64,000 nucleotides of DNA from NCBI GenBank assembly GCA_965662355.1, contig CBFIHP010000005.1, positions 186,001-250,000 on the forward strand. The letters run 5' to 3'. Each line of letters starts with the position of its first letter. Position 1 is the first letter of the stretch. The notes beneath the pieces were generated by a model. It was not told the origin of the DNA, made no database searches, and was given only the letters and a program-made list of their open reading frames with translations. Origin of the DNA: GCA-2683825 sp965662355 (lineage in GTDB: Bacteria > Planctomycetota > UBA1135 > GCA-002686595). Position numbers and translations under genes: made by a program. Below, piece by piece: positions 42,501-52,442 of the stretch.

Positions 42501-45353
42501 CTACTCCGCCTCGAATGTCGCGTACCGGAACGCAGGCGAGAAGGCCCTGTCCCGAACCACGACATACAGGTGCCACGTACCCGGGGGGATGGCCGGGAAG
42601 TCGGGGGAGTGGAGGGCCCATTGGTTGCCGCCGTTGTGTATCGCGTCGACGTATCCGATCGGCACCATCTGGGGCGTGAGCACGTAGGTGCGCACGCGCA
42701 GGATGTCTTCGAGGCCGTCGGGGTCGTCGACGTGGACGGTGTAGGCGAAGGGGCCGTTGCCGAGGATGGGGTCGGGGCTGGTCTCGACGGAGAGGATCGT
42801 CGGGGGGCGGTTGTCCGCGCGGCGGACGACGGCGGCCCAGTCGCGGGAGGGGTCGGGGGGGCTGCCGAGGAAGGCGAAGCCCGGGCCGGTTACCTGGGCG
42901 AACTGGCCGCTCTGCAGGGGACCGCCGGCGAGAGGGTCGTACCAGCCGATGTCGAAGGTGGCCTGGGAGGTGCCGAGGTCGAGATCGGCGTGGCCTCCGA
43001 TGGGCAGGTAGACCGCGTAGACCTCGCCGGGGTCGGCGAGGGCGCGGGCGCCGAACTGGGTGGTCAGCTGGTTGGCGTGCTGCATGCGCTGGAACGGCAG
43101 GTGGCGCTGGAAGAACTGCAGGGCCGTGTAGGTCTGCTCCCACATGAGTTCACGTGAGCGGAAGTTCTCGCAGTCGAGGTCGGAGTCGTGGTGGCCGTAG
43201 CCGAAGTACCACTCGGCTCCGCCGCCCTGGGCCATGAGCCCGCCCCACAGGCCTTGGGTGCGCATCTCGGTGTGCGCGGGATCAACCGAATCGGGGACGA
43301 CGCCGTCGTTGGCGGGTCCGACTTCATCGAAGCAGACCGACCACTTGCGTTCGCGCTGGCTGGACTTGTCGATCCAGACCCGGGTTCGATCGTCGCTGTC
43401 AGCGGGAGCGCCTTGGAGCGAGACGCCCTCGAGGTGCGTGCCAAGGAGCGGATCGAGCAGCGATTGCTGTTGAGAGAAGCGGGGCAGGACCGTGATCGGA
43501 TGATTGTAGGGATCGATCAGGCGCAGGTAGTCGGAGAAGGCCATCAGCTCCGACGTGGAGTTGTCATTTTCCTCGCCCAGGTTCCAGACGAGAGCATTGG
43601 CGTGCGCGAAGCGCGCGACGAGCTCCTTGTAGTAGAGCTTGCGCGTGAGGCTGAGGGCTCCACCATCCAAAACGTGGTCGTTCTCGGTTTCCTGCGTCAC
43701 CAGGTGGAGCATGACTCCGGCACGCGTCATGTGATCGAACACGCGTCCCCATTGTTCCAGCTTCGAGCAGTCGAAACGGGTCTTGTCGCTGCCGTTGCCG
43801 ATCCAGGGCCAGACCTCGCGGCCGTCGCCTCCGTCGATGTTGTACGTCAGGAAGTAGAGGCTGTTGACTCCTTTGGACGCGAGGTAGTTGATGGCGCCAA
43901 GGATGCGTTGGCCGCGTCCCGCCCACGTGGGGATCCCCAGATCCACGTAGTCCGCGAGGTGGGGGTCGAAGTGGTGTAGACCGTCCTGGTAGCCGGCGCT
44001 CGCGAGATCGTTGTCGCTTCCACCTTGGTCGTACGTGTTGTCGAACTCGTAGTAGCCGAGGAAGTTCTCGGGGCTGTTCGAGCCCGACTTCAGGAAGTAC
44101 TCACCGGTTTCCGAGAAGCGGTAATGGTGCTCGCCCGTGTAGCGCAAGATGCCCTTGCGTTCGAAGCCCAGACGGCGTGGATCGGCCGGAGCGATGTCGA
44201 GGATGCCCACCTCGCCGTCGAAATCGAGTCGCGTTCCCGCCGTGAGGTCCGTATCGATCCCGACCCAGGAGCCGGTGACGAAGGAGGTCAGATAAAACCA
44301 CTTACCGGAATTGTCCGGCCGGAAGTGGGCGCGCCACTTGTTACCGGCTTCCGAGCCCGTGTCGGCTGCGCTGCCGTCCGCGGCAAAGTAGCCCGGTATC
44401 GTGACCACGCGCGTCGGATCATCGGCGTGTGCGAAGTGCACCAACAGGCGCAGATCGGTGAACGGGTTGAGCGGACCCTGTTCGCTGCGAGAGGTAGCCT
44501 CGGTGAAGGTCAGTGTGATGTTCTGCCAGGTCTCCAAATCACCACTGATCGCTGGGAGCGACTGGCTGAGCTTCTGATTCGGTTCGGCGAAGTGGTAGAC
44601 GAGCACGCGATCGCTGACCCGTGACCCTCCCGGCGTGATCACGCCGATTTCGAATTCGAGAACGCCGGCCTGGGTCGCAAAGACCTCGGTCTCGAGTAGG
44701 CCCGGGGAGGCGATGATGGCATCGGGTCCAGCGACTTGACGCCAACGCACGTTGTTAGAGCCGATCGCGCCCGGTTGGAAGTCTGTGTCGGTGCTCCAGC
44801 TGGCGCTCAGCACGAGCGGTTCGGCCAGGGAGGTACGCACGATGTCTTCGCCGGCGTCGAGGGCCTCGACCGGGCAGGAGGCGGAGCGGCACAGAGCCTG
44901 GCCAGGGATCGGCCGCTGGTTGCCGTTTTGGGCTCGGAAGGACAGGCGGATCGGCGCATTCGTCGTGCGTTGCAGGTGATCCAGCCGCAGTCGTTTCCAG
45001 CCGCTTTCGTGGATGCGGATCGAGGCCGCGTGATCGCGCACGGCGTCATCGAGATTGCTCGCGATCAAGGGCTGATCATCGATCCACAGTTGCACGCCAT
45101 CACCGGCGGTGACACGCAGCGTCCACCGTCCAGGGGTCTCGAACCAGACGTGACCCCTCCAACGCGCCGATTGCAGGTTCGGATTATCCGGATACCGAAG
45201 CACCGAACTTCTGGCGACGCCCATCTGGACGGCGGGTGAGTCGGGCGCGGGTGGCTGCGCGGTATCGAAGAAGCGGGCGGAGAGCCCCGCTTGCGCTGCG
45301 AAGGGCGCAACGAGAAGAGACGTGACGGCAATGCGAAGGGCGAGGCGAATCAT
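42501..45353 (-). CDS. Secreted PA14 - DUF5060 - glycoside-hydrolase-like protein
   Basis: 950 residues from ATG 45353; signal peptide MIRLALRIAVTSLLVAPFAAQA. Residues 23-150 are PA14-like (GLSARFFDTAQ, WFETPGRWTLRVTAGDGVQLWIDDQ). A middle beta region follows (LSASWSTDTDFQPGAIGSNNVRWRQVAGPDA), then a DUF5060 domain (WRAHFRPDNSGKWFYLTSF) and a TIM-barrel glycosidase-like domain (INYLASKGVNSLYFLTYNIDGGDG, ANALVWNLGEENDN with a candidate catalytic Glu pair, KWSVCFDEVGP). The C-terminus has an Ig-like domain (RPPTILSVETSPDPI). Probably an exported polysaccharide-degrading enzyme; the substrate is unknown. Divergent from the trypsin-like gene. Confidence 0.82.
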   Translation of the reverse strand: MIRLALRIAVTSLLVAPFAAQAGLSARFFDTAQPPAPDSPAVQMGVARSSVLRYPDNPNLQSARWRGHVWFETPGRWTLRVTAGDGVQLWIDDQPLIASNLDDAVRDHAASIRIHESGWKRLRLDHLQRTTNAPIRLSFRAQNGNQRPIPGQALCRSASCPVEALDAGEDIVRTSLAEPLVLSASWSTDTDFQPGAIGSNNVRWRQVAGPDAIIASPGLLETEVFATQAGVLEFEIGVITPGGSRVSDRVLVYHFAEPNQKLSQSLPAISGDLETWQNITLTFTEATSRSEQGPLNPFTDLRLLVHFAHADDPTRVVTIPGYFAADGSAADTGSEAGNKWRAHFRPDNSGKWFYLTSFVTGSWVGIDTDLTAGTRLDFDGEVGILDIAPADPRRLGFERKGILRYTGEHHYRFSETGEYFLKSGSNSPENFLGYYEFDNTYDQGGSDNDLASAGYQDGLHHFDPHLADYVDLGIPTWAGRGQRILGAINYLASKGVNSLYFLTYNIDGGDGREVWPWIGNGSDKTRFDCSKLEQWGRVFDHMTRAGVMLHLVTQETENDHVLDGGALSLTRKLYYKELVARFAHANALVWNLGEENDNSTSELMAFSDYLRLIDPYNHPITVLPRFSQQQSLLDPLLGTHLEGVSLQGAPADSDDRTRVWIDKSSQRERKWSVCFDEVGPANDGVVPDSVDPAHTEMRTQGLWGGLMAQGGGAEWYFGYGHHDSDLDCENFRSRELMWEQTYTALQFFQRHLPFQRMQHANQLTTQFGARALADPGEVYAVYLPIGGHADLDLGTSQATFDIGWYDPLAGGPLQSGQFAQVTGPGFAFLGSPPDPSRDWAAVVRRADNRPPTILSVETSPDPILGNGPFAYTVHVDDPDGLEDILRVRTYVLTPQMVPIGYVDAIHNGGNQWALHSPDFPAIPPGTWHLYVVVRDRAFSPAFRYATFEAE

Positions 45354-45780
45354 GAAGGCTGGGGGGCGGATCTCTCCGCGGCGAGTCGGCTTACGGGTCC
45401 GGGCGAATTCTCTCGCGGTGGAGAGCCCTGCTTGGATCTCTCGCACCTTTGGCTCTGGCTCTCGAAAATCCGCCGCAGACCAGGGGGAAGGAAGCCCCAT
45501 TCTAATGGAAACCGAGCATTCCGGCTCGCCGCCCAGGGCCGTCCACCCGGCATTTCTATCGGGGGTCCGCTCGCCGCTTTGTAAAAGGGCCTCGGGGAGG
45601 CGAAAAAGGCCACTCGGGGCCCAAGGCCGCCCCCCCGCTCGGACCGCAATCGGGTACTTTTGGGGGTGTCGTGTCCCGATTTCGGGAGCCAGGCGAACTC
45701 ATTCGCAGGGCCCTGCGTCCATGACACCGAGGGCCTTCCGTTCGCGCCAGGCCTCCTGCGATCCAAGAGAGACGAACCGG
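45354..45780. other. Divergent intergenic region, glycosidase-like versus protease gene
   Basis: 427 bp. The protease frame is open through it back to 45322, but no family-like sequence and no signal peptide precede 45781. I saw no RNA gene or clear repeat; it should hold the promoters of both genes. Confidence 0.4.
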
Positions 45781-47712
45781 ATGACCGCCACCAGAACCTC
45801 CAAGAGCCTTCCCTCCCCCGGCTTCGTCCTGGCCAGCTTGGCGGCGCTCACCTGCTTGGCGGGGTCCAGTTACGGGCAGAGGGAATTCGGAGGCGCACCT
45901 CCCTCCTCCCGCGCCGCTCTCCCGGAAGACGTAGTGACGCACAGGGTTCCCGCGCTCGACATGTTGGCTCTGGGCGCCGGCGTCGCCGCTGAACCGGCGG
46001 ACGGAGCGTTCAAGTTCGGCAAGGTGATCCCGACCGATATCTCGATCGAGACCCACGGCACGTGGCAGCCGCTGGGCAACGGCGATCGCGTCTGGCGCCT
46101 GCGCCTCTCCTCGCGCGGGGCGTTCTCCTTGATGCTCGCCTTCTCGCGCTTTCGCTTGCCCGAAGGGGCGGAGCTGTTCGCCTACGACGACGCGCGCGAA
46201 TTCGTGCACGGCGCGTACACCCATCTGAACAACCAGCTTTCGGGGCAGTTCGCCATCCAGCCGATTCCGGGCGAGGGTGTGACCCTCGAGTACTACCATC
46301 CCGACGGCGCACAAAAGCCCGAGCTGAGCATCGCTTCCATGGTCCACGACTACCGCGGCGCCTTCGGCTACGAGCAACTGCGCAGCGGTGGCCTCGGGGC
46401 CTCGGATGCCTGTGAAGTCGACGTCGCTTGTCCGCAGGGCGCCGGTTGGCAAGAGCAGGCCAAGGCCGTTGTCCAGATCACGACGAACACGGGCATTTGT
46501 TGCTCCGGTGCACTGATGAACAACACCGCGGGCGATGGTGCTGCACTGGTCTTGACCGCGGGGCATTGCACGAATCTCGACATGGCGGTCTTCACCTTCA
46601 ACTACGACCGACCGCTGTGCGCTTCGGGTCCTCCGCCGACGAGCGACACGATCCTGGGCTCGAAGTCGCTCGTGATGGACACCGACCTCGACTTCAATCT
46701 GGTGCGTCTCAACACTCCGCCTCCGGCGGCTTATGACGTGCGCCTCGCGGGCTGGGATCGCAGTGACCTCATTCCGACCAACGTCGTGGGGATCCACCAT
46801 CCGCGCGGCGACGCGAAGAAGATCAGCATCGACGTCGATGCTCCGACCAAGAGCTCGACCTTCTGGAACCTTGCTCTCTGGGAAGAGGGTGCCACCGAAG
46901 GCGGTTCCTCGGGATCCCCATTGTTCGCGCCCAACGGCCGGGCGATCGGCCACTTGATCAAGGGGGCGTCCACGTGCTCGACGCCCGTCAACGACTTCTA
47001 CGGTCGCTTGGCTGAGCGCTGGGAACTACTGTCGCCTTATCTCGATCCGTTGAACACGGGGCAGTTGACCACGGACGTACTCGACCCAACGACGCTCCCG
47101 ACGCCGAGCTTCGCAGTCACGGGCTTTCATTACGAGATCCTGCCTGTCAGCCCTGGATCGCGTCCCGATCAAACGCTCTCGGGCTCGGGTTTTGCAAACC
47201 CTGCTGTCACCGTCGATGGCAACGCCCTTGCCGTTCAAGATGTTTGGTTCCAGGGGCCCTCGACCATTCAGTTGAACCTCCCGATCCTCAACATCGGCAT
47301 GCACATGCTGACCGTGAGCGATGGCGCTTCGTCGCAGACGATTTCATTCGACGTGGCGACACCGACCGCTCCGATCTTCCAGGTTGGCCTGGGCGATCTG
47401 GATCAAGCCCTCTTCAGCTTCATTCCCACGCCCTTCACGTTTGTTGGGCCCCCCGGCGATTTGCAGTTGTGTGTCGTGTCGAACTCGCTCCTGCCGAGCC
47501 TCCTGCCGGGACTGGTCGAGCTCGAGATCGGCAATGGCTTCTCCGACCTACGCAGCTGTTTGATGATGAGCATTCCGGGCACGGGTCACGTCACCCAGAA
47601 CGAGATCCTCATGTTGGTCCCCAGTGCGGCGTACTTTGGGCAGACGCTGTCTCTGCAGGCGGGTTTCCCGGTGCCCACGAGCAACCTCCAGGGCGGCGTC
47701 TTCAACTTCTGA
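45781..47712 (+). CDS. Secreted trypsin-like serine protease with C-terminal IPT/TIG-like domain
   Basis: 643 residues from ATG 45781; signal peptide ends at ...CLAGSSYG. The N-terminal beta domain (WRLRLSSRGAFSLMLAFSRFRLPEGAELFAYD) is of the kind found before lysyl-endopeptidase-type trypsins. The catalytic triad is visible: His in LVLTAGHCTN, Asp in MDTDLDFNLVRL and Ser in GATEGGSSGSPLFAPNG, with paired cysteines (ICCSGAL, GHC, STC). From about 430 comes an IPT/TIG-like Ig domain (SPGSRPDQTLSGSGFANPAVTVDG) and a final domain without a name. Exported; likely a digestive or processing protease. Confidence 0.88.
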   Translation: MTATRTSKSLPSPGFVLASLAALTCLAGSSYGQREFGGAPPSSRAALPEDVVTHRVPALDMLALGAGVAAEPADGAFKFGKVIPTDISIETHGTWQPLGNGDRVWRLRLSSRGAFSLMLAFSRFRLPEGAELFAYDDAREFVHGAYTHLNNQLSGQFAIQPIPGEGVTLEYYHPDGAQKPELSIASMVHDYRGAFGYEQLRSGGLGASDACEVDVACPQGAGWQEQAKAVVQITTNTGICCSGALMNNTAGDGAALVLTAGHCTNLDMAVFTFNYDRPLCASGPPPTSDTILGSKSLVMDTDLDFNLVRLNTPPPAAYDVRLAGWDRSDLIPTNVVGIHHPRGDAKKISIDVDAPTKSSTFWNLALWEEGATEGGSSGSPLFAPNGRAIGHLIKGASTCSTPVNDFYGRLAERWELLSPYLDPLNTGQLTTDVLDPTTLPTPSFAVTGFHYEILPVSPGSRPDQTLSGSGFANPAVTVDGNALAVQDVWFQGPSTIQLNLPILNIGMHMLTVSDGASSQTISFDVATPTAPIFQVGLGDLDQALFSFIPTPFTFVGPPGDLQLCVVSNSLLPSLLPGLVELEIGNGFSDLRSCLMMSIPGTGHVTQNEILMLVPSAAYFGQTLSLQAGFPVPTSNLQGGVFNF

Positions 47713-47790
47713 GGCCGACAGGATTCGTCTCACCGCCCCAAGACTCCCCGGGGCTCGTTCTCATTTGGGCTTGGGTCTAGACTTGTTCCC

Positions 47791-50700
47791 GTGAAGTCAT
47801 CGGCGAGGAGAGGATTCGAGATCGTGGCCCTTTGGGCCTCCGTGGTTGGCGCGCAGGCGAGCGGTGACGACGAGCGGGTCGACTTCCAGCGCCAGATACG
47901 ACCGCTTCTCTCCGATCGCTGCTTCGTGTGCCATGGCCCAGATGCTGGCAGTCGCAAGAGCGAGTTGCGCCTGGATCGAAGCGCAAGCGCACGGGCGGAT
48001 CTGGGAGGCTACGCCGCGATCGTTGCAGGGGACGTCGCCGCCAGCGAGTTGGTGCAGCGTATTCGCAGCGACATCGATCCCATGCCGCCGCCGGAGTCGA
48101 AGCTCGAGCTCGACGCCGACGAGATCGAACTCTTCGAGCGCTGGATAGAACAGGGTGCGGACTACGAAGAGCATTGGGCCTTCGTTCCGCCCGAGGCGCA
48201 ACCCGCTGCAACGGCCGGAGCATCCCGATCCGGATGGGCTCGGGATCCGTTGGATCGTCTGGTGCTGCGCGGCATCGAAGCCGCCGGTCTGCAACCCGCA
48301 CCCGAGGCGGATCGGGCCACATGGTTACGACGGGTCAGCTTCGTTCTTACCGGCTTGCCTCCGAGCCTGGAGGAACTGGATGCGTTCCTGGCTTCCGAAG
48401 GTGACGAAGACGCCCACGAACGTGAGGTCGATCGGCTGTTGCGGTCAGCGCGCTATGGCGAACGGATGGCCGCGGATTGGTTGGATGCGGCGCGCTATGC
48501 CGATACGTACGGCTATCAAAACGACGTTGCGCGCGATGTCTGGCCCTGGCGCGATTGGGTCATCCGCGCCTTTCGCGACAACCTCCCCTGGGACGAATTT
48601 GCTACCTGGCAGCTGGCGGGCGATCTCCTGCCCGAACCTACGCGCGATCAGCAGCTTGCGACGACGTTCAATCGCCTGCACCGCCAGACGAACGAGGGGG
48701 GCAGTGTCGAGGAGGAGTTTCGCGTCGAATACGTTTCCGATCGTGTGCACACCTTCGGTATGGCCTTCCTCGGGTTGACGCTGGAGTGCGCGCGCTGCCA
48801 CGATCACAAGTACGATCCGATCCGCCAGCGCGACTACTACGGGTTGGCGGCCTTTTTCGACAACATCGACGAGAGCGGGCTCTATTCGCACTTCACGAAT
48901 GCGGTGCCGACCCCGGCCTTGCTCCTTTCGACGCCCGAAGAGAAGGCCCGGATCGCGGAATTGGAGCAGGCGATCGCCGAGCTCGAGGGTCAGTTGGCGA
49001 GGATGAGCGAGGTGTCCTCGGCGACCTTCGCGGCCTGGCGCGATGGTTCCGATGGCATTGCGGCGGATGCCCGGAAGCTCGAAGGCGAGAGCGCTCGTTT
49101 CGATTTCGAATCGATCGAAGAGGGCCAGCTCGTCAACGCCATTGATGCCGACAAGCCTGGTACGTTGCACGAGGCTCCGCGCTTGAGCGAATCCCCCGCG
49201 GGGCCTTGGGGCAAGGCGCTCGTACTCTCGGGCGAAGACAACGCGAGTTTCCCCGGCAGCGGGGCCTTCGAACGCCACGATCCCTTCACCCTCGCGCTGC
49301 GTGTACGGATTCCCGAGGCCGACGAACCGCTCGAGCGTGCGGTCGTCTTGCATCGTTCGCGCGCGTGGACCGATTCCGGCAGCCGTGGCTACCAGCTCCT
49401 GATCGAAGAGGGCCGACTCTCCGCCTCGCTGATTCACTTCTGGCCCGGGAACGCCTTGCGAGTGCGGACCCTCGATGCCGCTCCGGTCGCAGCCTGGTTT
49501 CACGTTGCCGTGGTCTACGACGGCTCTTCACGAGCCTCGGGCCTGCGGCTCTTCATCGATGGGCGCGAGGCCGCGTGCGAGGTCGTGCGCGACGGGCTGA
49601 CGCGGACCATTCTCGAAGGGGGAGTCGAGCTGACGATCGGTCAACGCTTCCGCGACTATGGCTTCAAGGGCGGGCAAGTCGACACCCTGCGTGTCTTTGA
49701 TCGAGCCCTATCGCGAGCGGAACTTCAGCACGTGGCCAGCGGGGATCCGCTGGAGCAGGTGCTCGAGCGACGACCGGATCTGGCGCTGGATGATCACCTG
49801 GCTCGCGTCGACCCCGCGGCGGCTGAGACGCGCGCGAAGCTCAGGGCGCTGCGCACGGAACTGGGACAGCTCGTCGATGGGATCTCCGAGATCATGACGA
49901 TGCGCGAGCTGTCCGAACCGCGCATCACGAGGCTCCTGAAGCGCGGATCCTATCTGCGTCCGGGCGAACCCGTTTCCCCCTCGACACCGCCCGCCGTATT
50001 GGCCTTTCCTCCCGAGCTTCCAGCGAATCGCCTGGGGCTGTCGCGCTGGCTTTTTCATCCAGATAACCCGCTGACCGCACGCGTTGCCGTGAACCGTTTG
50101 TGGCGCATCGTCTTCGGGCGCGGACTGGTCGTCACGGCGGAGGACTTTGGCAATCAAGGGCTTCCACCCACGAACCAGGAGCTCTTGGATTCTCTCGGCC
50201 TGGCCTTTTGCGATTCGGGTTGGGATGTGAAGAGCTTCCTGAAGCGTCTGGTGCTGTCCGCGACGTTCCGACAATCCTCGCGCGTTCCCGAGGGCGTACG
50301 CCGGGCGGATCCCGAAAACCGTTTGCTGGCGCGGGCCTCGACCCTAGCTCTGCAAAGCGAGATGGTTCGGGATCAGGCCCTCATGCTTTCCGGTCTCTTG
50401 ATCGAGCGCATCGGCGGTCCTCCAGTGAAGCCGTACCAACCTGCCGGGCTGTGGCATGAAAAGAGCGGCCAGGTCTACAAGTCGGATGACGGCGAAGGGC
50501 TTTGGCGGCGCAGTTTGTACACGCACTGGAAGCGCACGTCGCCGCCGCCTTCGATGATGATCCTCGATGCCTCGAAGCGTGATGTTTGCGTGGCACGCCG
50601 ACGCTCGACGCGCACGCCGATGCGGACGTTACTCTTGTGGAACGATCCTCAATTCGTGGAGGCGGGGCGCTCCCTCGCGCAACGCGTGCTCGAGAGCGAC

Positions 50701-50958
50701 GGCGAGGATCGCGAGCGCCTTGCGTCTCTGTGGAGGCGCAGTACCTCGCGGCTTCCTTCCGAGGAAGAACGGCTCGTGCTCCAAGACCTCCTGGAATCCG
50801 CCCGTGAGGAGTATCGTGCCAAGCCGTCCGAGGCCCTTGCGCTGCTTCGAATCGGGCACGCAGCGCTAGCTGAGGGGCACGATCCTGCCGAGCTCGCGGC
50901 CTGGTCCGTCGTCGCGAACACGGTTCTTTCCTCCGATGGTACCGTCACCCTGCGCTGA
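47791..50958 (+). CDS. Planctomycete cytochrome c / DUF1549 / DUF1553 protein with LamG-like insert
   Basis: 1055 residues from a GTG start; a short hydrophobic N-terminus (FEIVALWASVVGAQA) serves as signal peptide. PSCyt1 heme site CFVCHGPD near residue 45, DUF1549 (LDRLVLRGIEAAGLQP, RRVSFVLTGLPPSLEELDAFL, YADTYGYQND, ECARCHDHKYDPI, which also reads CARCH), a concanavalin/LamG-like insert (AWFHVAVVYDGSSRASGLRLFIDGREA, about 430-640) and DUF1553 (LSRWLFHPDNPLTARVAVNRLWRIVFGRGLV, GLWRRSLYTHWKRTSPPPSM). Found almost only in Planctomycetota and allies; thought to act in periplasmic redox degradation of organic substrates. It starts an operon with the DUF1501 gene 3 bp downstream. Confidence 0.92.
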   Translation: MKSSARRGFEIVALWASVVGAQASGDDERVDFQRQIRPLLSDRCFVCHGPDAGSRKSELRLDRSASARADLGGYAAIVAGDVAASELVQRIRSDIDPMPPPESKLELDADEIELFERWIEQGADYEEHWAFVPPEAQPAATAGASRSGWARDPLDRLVLRGIEAAGLQPAPEADRATWLRRVSFVLTGLPPSLEELDAFLASEGDEDAHEREVDRLLRSARYGERMAADWLDAARYADTYGYQNDVARDVWPWRDWVIRAFRDNLPWDEFATWQLAGDLLPEPTRDQQLATTFNRLHRQTNEGGSVEEEFRVEYVSDRVHTFGMAFLGLTLECARCHDHKYDPIRQRDYYGLAAFFDNIDESGLYSHFTNAVPTPALLLSTPEEKARIAELEQAIAELEGQLARMSEVSSATFAAWRDGSDGIAADARKLEGESARFDFESIEEGQLVNAIDADKPGTLHEAPRLSESPAGPWGKALVLSGEDNASFPGSGAFERHDPFTLALRVRIPEADEPLERAVVLHRSRAWTDSGSRGYQLLIEEGRLSASLIHFWPGNALRVRTLDAAPVAAWFHVAVVYDGSSRASGLRLFIDGREAACEVVRDGLTRTILEGGVELTIGQRFRDYGFKGGQVDTLRVFDRALSRAELQHVASGDPLEQVLERRPDLALDDHLARVDPAAAETRAKLRALRTELGQLVDGISEIMTMRELSEPRITRLLKRGSYLRPGEPVSPSTPPAVLAFPPELPANRLGLSRWLFHPDNPLTARVAVNRLWRIVFGRGLVVTAEDFGNQGLPPTNQELLDSLGLAFCDSGWDVKSFLKRLVLSATFRQSSRVPEGVRRADPENRLLARASTLALQSEMVRDQALMLSGLLIERIGGPPVKPYQPAGLWHEKSGQVYKSDDGEGLWRRSLYTHWKRTSPPPSMMILDASKRDVCVARRRSTRTPMRTLLLWNDPQFVEAGRSLAQRVLESDGEDRERLASLWRRSTSRLPSEEERLVLQDLLESAREEYRAKPSEALALLRIGHAALAEGHDPAELAAWSVVANTVLSSDGTVTLR

Positions 50959-50961
50959 AAC

Positions 50962-52377
50962 ATGAGCCCCCACTTCGACCCGCTGGCCTTGACGCGACGA
51001 CACTTCCTCTCCGGAGCAACGGCGGGATTGGGCGGATTGGCGCTCTCACGACTCGAGGGCCAGGCGGCCGCAGGAGCCAGGGCTCCACATTTTGCACCGG
51101 CTGCCAAGCGCATCATCTATCTCTTCCAGAGTGGAGCTCCTTCCCAGCTGGACCTCTTCGATTACAAGCCGCTCTTGAACGACAGGAACGGCGAGGAGTT
51201 GCCGGATAGCATCCGCCGTGGGCAACGTCTGACCGGCATGTCCGGCCACCAGGCCACGTTGCCCCTGGCGGGGGCGCAGTTCGAGTTTCGGCAACACGGA
51301 GAATGCGGCGCCTGGGTTTCGGAGTTGCTGCCCCATACCGCGGGGATCGTCGACAAGCTGTGCTTCATCAAGTCGATGCATACCGAGGCGATCAATCACG
51401 ATCCCGCTATCACGTTCTTCATGACGGGCTCCGAGATCGCCGGTCGCCCTTCGACCGGAGCCTGGCTGAGCTACGGGCTGGGAAGCATGAACGCGGACCT
51501 CCCGGAGTTTTGCGTGCTGGTGACGAAGAACAAGGGAGGGCAGCCTCTCTACGCGCGCTTGTGGGGCGCGGGGTTCCTGCCGACGCGGCACCAGGGCGTG
51601 CAGTTCCGTTCCGGCGCGGACCCGGTCCTCTATCTGTCGAATCCCGCTGGCCTGTCTGGCGAGCTGCGCGGCAAGACCGTGGAGGCCCTGCAGCAGCTCA
51701 GTCAGCTTCAGGCGGAACGTGAGGCCGACGTCGCCGTGGCCGAACGCATCGCCCAGTACGAGATGGCGTATCGCATGCAGACCTCCGTGCCCGAGGTCAA
51801 CGACTTGAAGAACGAACCGGACGAGGTCTTCGAACTCTATGGCGAGGACGCACGCGAGCCCGGAACCTATGGGGCCAATTGTCTGCTAGCGCGCAGACTC
51901 ATCGAACGTGGGGTGCGCTTCGTACAGCTCTACCACAAGGGATGGGACCAACACGGCAACCTGCCCAGTGGGATCCGAACCCAATGCCAAGAAACCGACC
52001 GCGCCTCGACCGCCCTGGTCCTGGATCTCGAGCGCCGTGGTCTCCTGGAAGACACGCTCGTGGTCTGGGCGGGGGAATTCGGGCGTACCAACTACTCGCA
52101 GGGCAAGTTGACGAAAGACAACTACGGTCGCGATCACCACCCGCGCTGTTTCACACTGTGGATGGCCGGGGCCGGTGTGAAGCCGGGCTACACCCATGGT
52201 GCGACGGACGAGTACGGCTACAACATCGTGCAGGATCCGGTCCACGTGCACGACTTCAACGCCACCTTGTTGCACCTTCTGGGCGTCGATCACGAGCGGC
52301 TGACCTTTCCCTATCAAGGTCGCCATTTCCGACTGACCGACGTTCACGGAAGGCTCGTTCCGGAAGTCCTCTCCTGA
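50962..52377 (+). CDS. DUF1501 Tat-exported protein (sulfatase-fold)
   Basis: 471 residues. Twin-arginine signal ALTRRHFLSGATAGLGGLAL. Family motifs are AKRIIYLFQSGAPSQLDLFDYKP, FIKSMHTEAINHDPAITFFMTG, FVQLYHKGWDQHGNLPSG, VVWAGEFGRTNYSQG and GRDHHPRCFTLWMAGAGVKPG, an alkaline-phosphatase/sulfatase-like fold. It nearly always accompanies DUF1549/DUF1553 proteins, here 3 bp downstream of one. The biochemical role is not established. Confidence 0.93.
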   Translation: MSPHFDPLALTRRHFLSGATAGLGGLALSRLEGQAAAGARAPHFAPAAKRIIYLFQSGAPSQLDLFDYKPLLNDRNGEELPDSIRRGQRLTGMSGHQATLPLAGAQFEFRQHGECGAWVSELLPHTAGIVDKLCFIKSMHTEAINHDPAITFFMTGSEIAGRPSTGAWLSYGLGSMNADLPEFCVLVTKNKGGQPLYARLWGAGFLPTRHQGVQFRSGADPVLYLSNPAGLSGELRGKTVEALQQLSQLQAEREADVAVAERIAQYEMAYRMQTSVPEVNDLKNEPDEVFELYGEDAREPGTYGANCLLARRLIERGVRFVQLYHKGWDQHGNLPSGIRTQCQETDRASTALVLDLERRGLLEDTLVVWAGEFGRTNYSQGKLTKDNYGRDHHPRCFTLWMAGAGVKPGYTHGATDEYGYNIVQDPVHVHDFNATLLHLLGVDHERLTFPYQGRHFRLTDVHGRLVPEVLS

Positions 52378-52442
52378 GACGGGTTGATACGTCCGGGCGC
52401 TTGGATACGTCTTGTATGGATGGACGGTAGAATGCGCGGTCC

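Noticed and set aside
42409..42510. Perfect 11-bp inverted repeat GGCGGAGTAGG/CCTACTCCGCC between convergent genes
   Set aside because: Each arm contains the Ala-Glu-stop codons of one gene and the arms are 80 nt apart. Probably coincidence from shared C-terminal codons, not a terminator.
45556..46953. 465-codon open frame on the minus strand
   Set aside because: Lies antisense to the trypsin-like gene with its complete catalytic triad; the translation is Arg-rich and featureless.
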